Source of the DNA: Ascaris suum
Lineage: Eukaryota; Nematoda; Chromadorea; Rhabditida; Ascarididae
Direction: 5' to 3'
DNA length: 64,000 bases
Assembly (NCBI GenBank): GCA_013433145.1
Contig: CM024184.1
Location: forward strand, 3,658,137-3,722,136
The position numbers and the translations under genes were made by a program. Under the pieces are notes generated by a model, which saw only the letters and a list, made by a program, of their open reading frames with translations, searched no databases and had not been told where the DNA came from. Below are positions 62,922 to 64,000 of this stretch, one piece after another; position 1 is the first letter of the stretch, and each line of letters begins with the position of its first letter.

Positions 62922-64000
62922 CTGAAAGCAATAAGCAACAAGTATTCGTCGTTCTCAGATCCCCAAATTATTGATTTTTTTCAAGTTTATATTTTTTTGA
63001 ACCTTTTATTGTTATTGCAATACTTTGGGAAAAATGCAATACATCATAGATTCTTTAGTTATGTCTCATTAATTCTTTTTTTTTTGAATGTGATAAGAAA
63101 TTTTTGCAGTCATGATTTTATAGGTTCAAACCCCTTTCCCTCCTCCTCTTTCTTTTCATTTTGCCTCTATCTGATCTGTTTTTTTTTCTCAATCGTTAAA
63201 GTAGTCTTATCTCTGCATATATTAGTGACCAGTCCTAAACTTCTCTGCAAGATTTTGTTCATTTAATTCAAAAAAAAACCGACCGTTATTATTATTATTA
63301 TTACACAAAATGCAACCGATCTCATGAAATAAAACGTTTACTGCTTTAATTGGACTTCAGCGAAAAATAGGGATCGAATGAGACTTTCTATGCAAATATT
63401 CTATTCGCTTGTTATGAGCCTAAAATTTTTTCAAATGCGAAATTTATGGATTTTTAAGAAACGAATAGAGTATTTGCGTCTAAAAAATTTCTCGATATCC
63501 CTCTAGGCAATTTTGACGACAATTTAAAAGGTTCAAATAGAATTGAGTGGTTTGCTAAAACTAACAACGGTAGAAAAGGCCGATCGTCGAATAGAACCTA
63601 AAGGTAGAGCAAATAAATGGACGCTAAGTGCACAAAAATGCAACTATTAGAATTTCCAATCGTTCAATGAATTTATTCGAATGCGCAATTGGACATTACA
63701 CAGCTGGCAGTACGGATCATTCCCCCTCTGCCATCCCCCCCCCCCCCCTCCCCCCACTTTCGTCCACCTAGTTGGCTATTCTTTACTAGATGAAACTGCA
63801 CACATAGGTTTAAGATATACATTAACACGTGCAAAGGTACGAAGACTTGAATGAGTGAGAAAAAAGAGGCAAGAGGACTGAGCGGTATAATAACGAAGGT
63901 GGCATCTTCAGGGTTAAACCATTAAACCATTAGAGAGAATGAAACGATTTGATTGAAGATGCCATCGACTGACCCTCATAACTTCACCGTCCCTCCCTCC
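62922..64000 (-). other. pde-4: Presumed intron of pde-4 running off the window
   Basis: No exon for the preceding PDE4 segment (the GNRPL region) can be read on the minus strand. Holds a 14-nt poly-C run (63735-63748) and a short ATT array near 63287. Confidence 0.6.
63735..63748 (-). repeat. Poly-C run (14)
   Basis: In the presumed 5' intron of pde-4, followed by a T and six more C. Confidence 0.95.

Overview
This is an AT-rich animal nuclear sequence with few genes. All recognisable coding sequence lies in short exons separated by introns of 0.3 to 12 kb, with GT donors and mostly TTTCAG, TTTTAG or TTGCAG acceptors. That acceptor style, the very weak upstream pyrimidine tracts and the protein variants suggest a nematode; this is inference, and I cannot name a genus. 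No bacterial, viral or plasmid features were seen.

Layout: (1) 1-17332, plus strand: glycine decarboxylase (P-protein of the mitochondrial glycine cleavage system, gldc), 17 exons rebuilt here, lacking only the extreme N-terminus, which lies upstream. One exon carries an apparent one-base deletion. (2) 17333-26333: intergenic, with two small tandem repeats and a G-rich purine tract. (3) 26334-46372, plus strand: an EF-hand protein of the EFHD/swiprosin family, 8 exons, including a 12.1 kb intron and an exon whose phase implies alternative splicing. (4) 46373-53041: the space between two convergent genes, holding one intact tRNA-Arg(ACG) on the minus strand. (5) 53042-62921, minus strand: the catalytic half and C-terminus of a PDE4-type cAMP phosphodiesterase (pde-4), 7 exons, with the N-terminal exons beyond the right edge.

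The three proteins have no known shared pathway: one-carbon metabolism, calcium-linked actin regulation and cAMP breakdown. I found no new gene system. The least expected signals are the long poly-G tracts, which sit almost always on the sense strand of the surrounding gene; an in-frame 42-nt duplication that copies a splice acceptor in gldc; the frameshift in gldc; and phase-compatible alternative exons in the EFHD gene.
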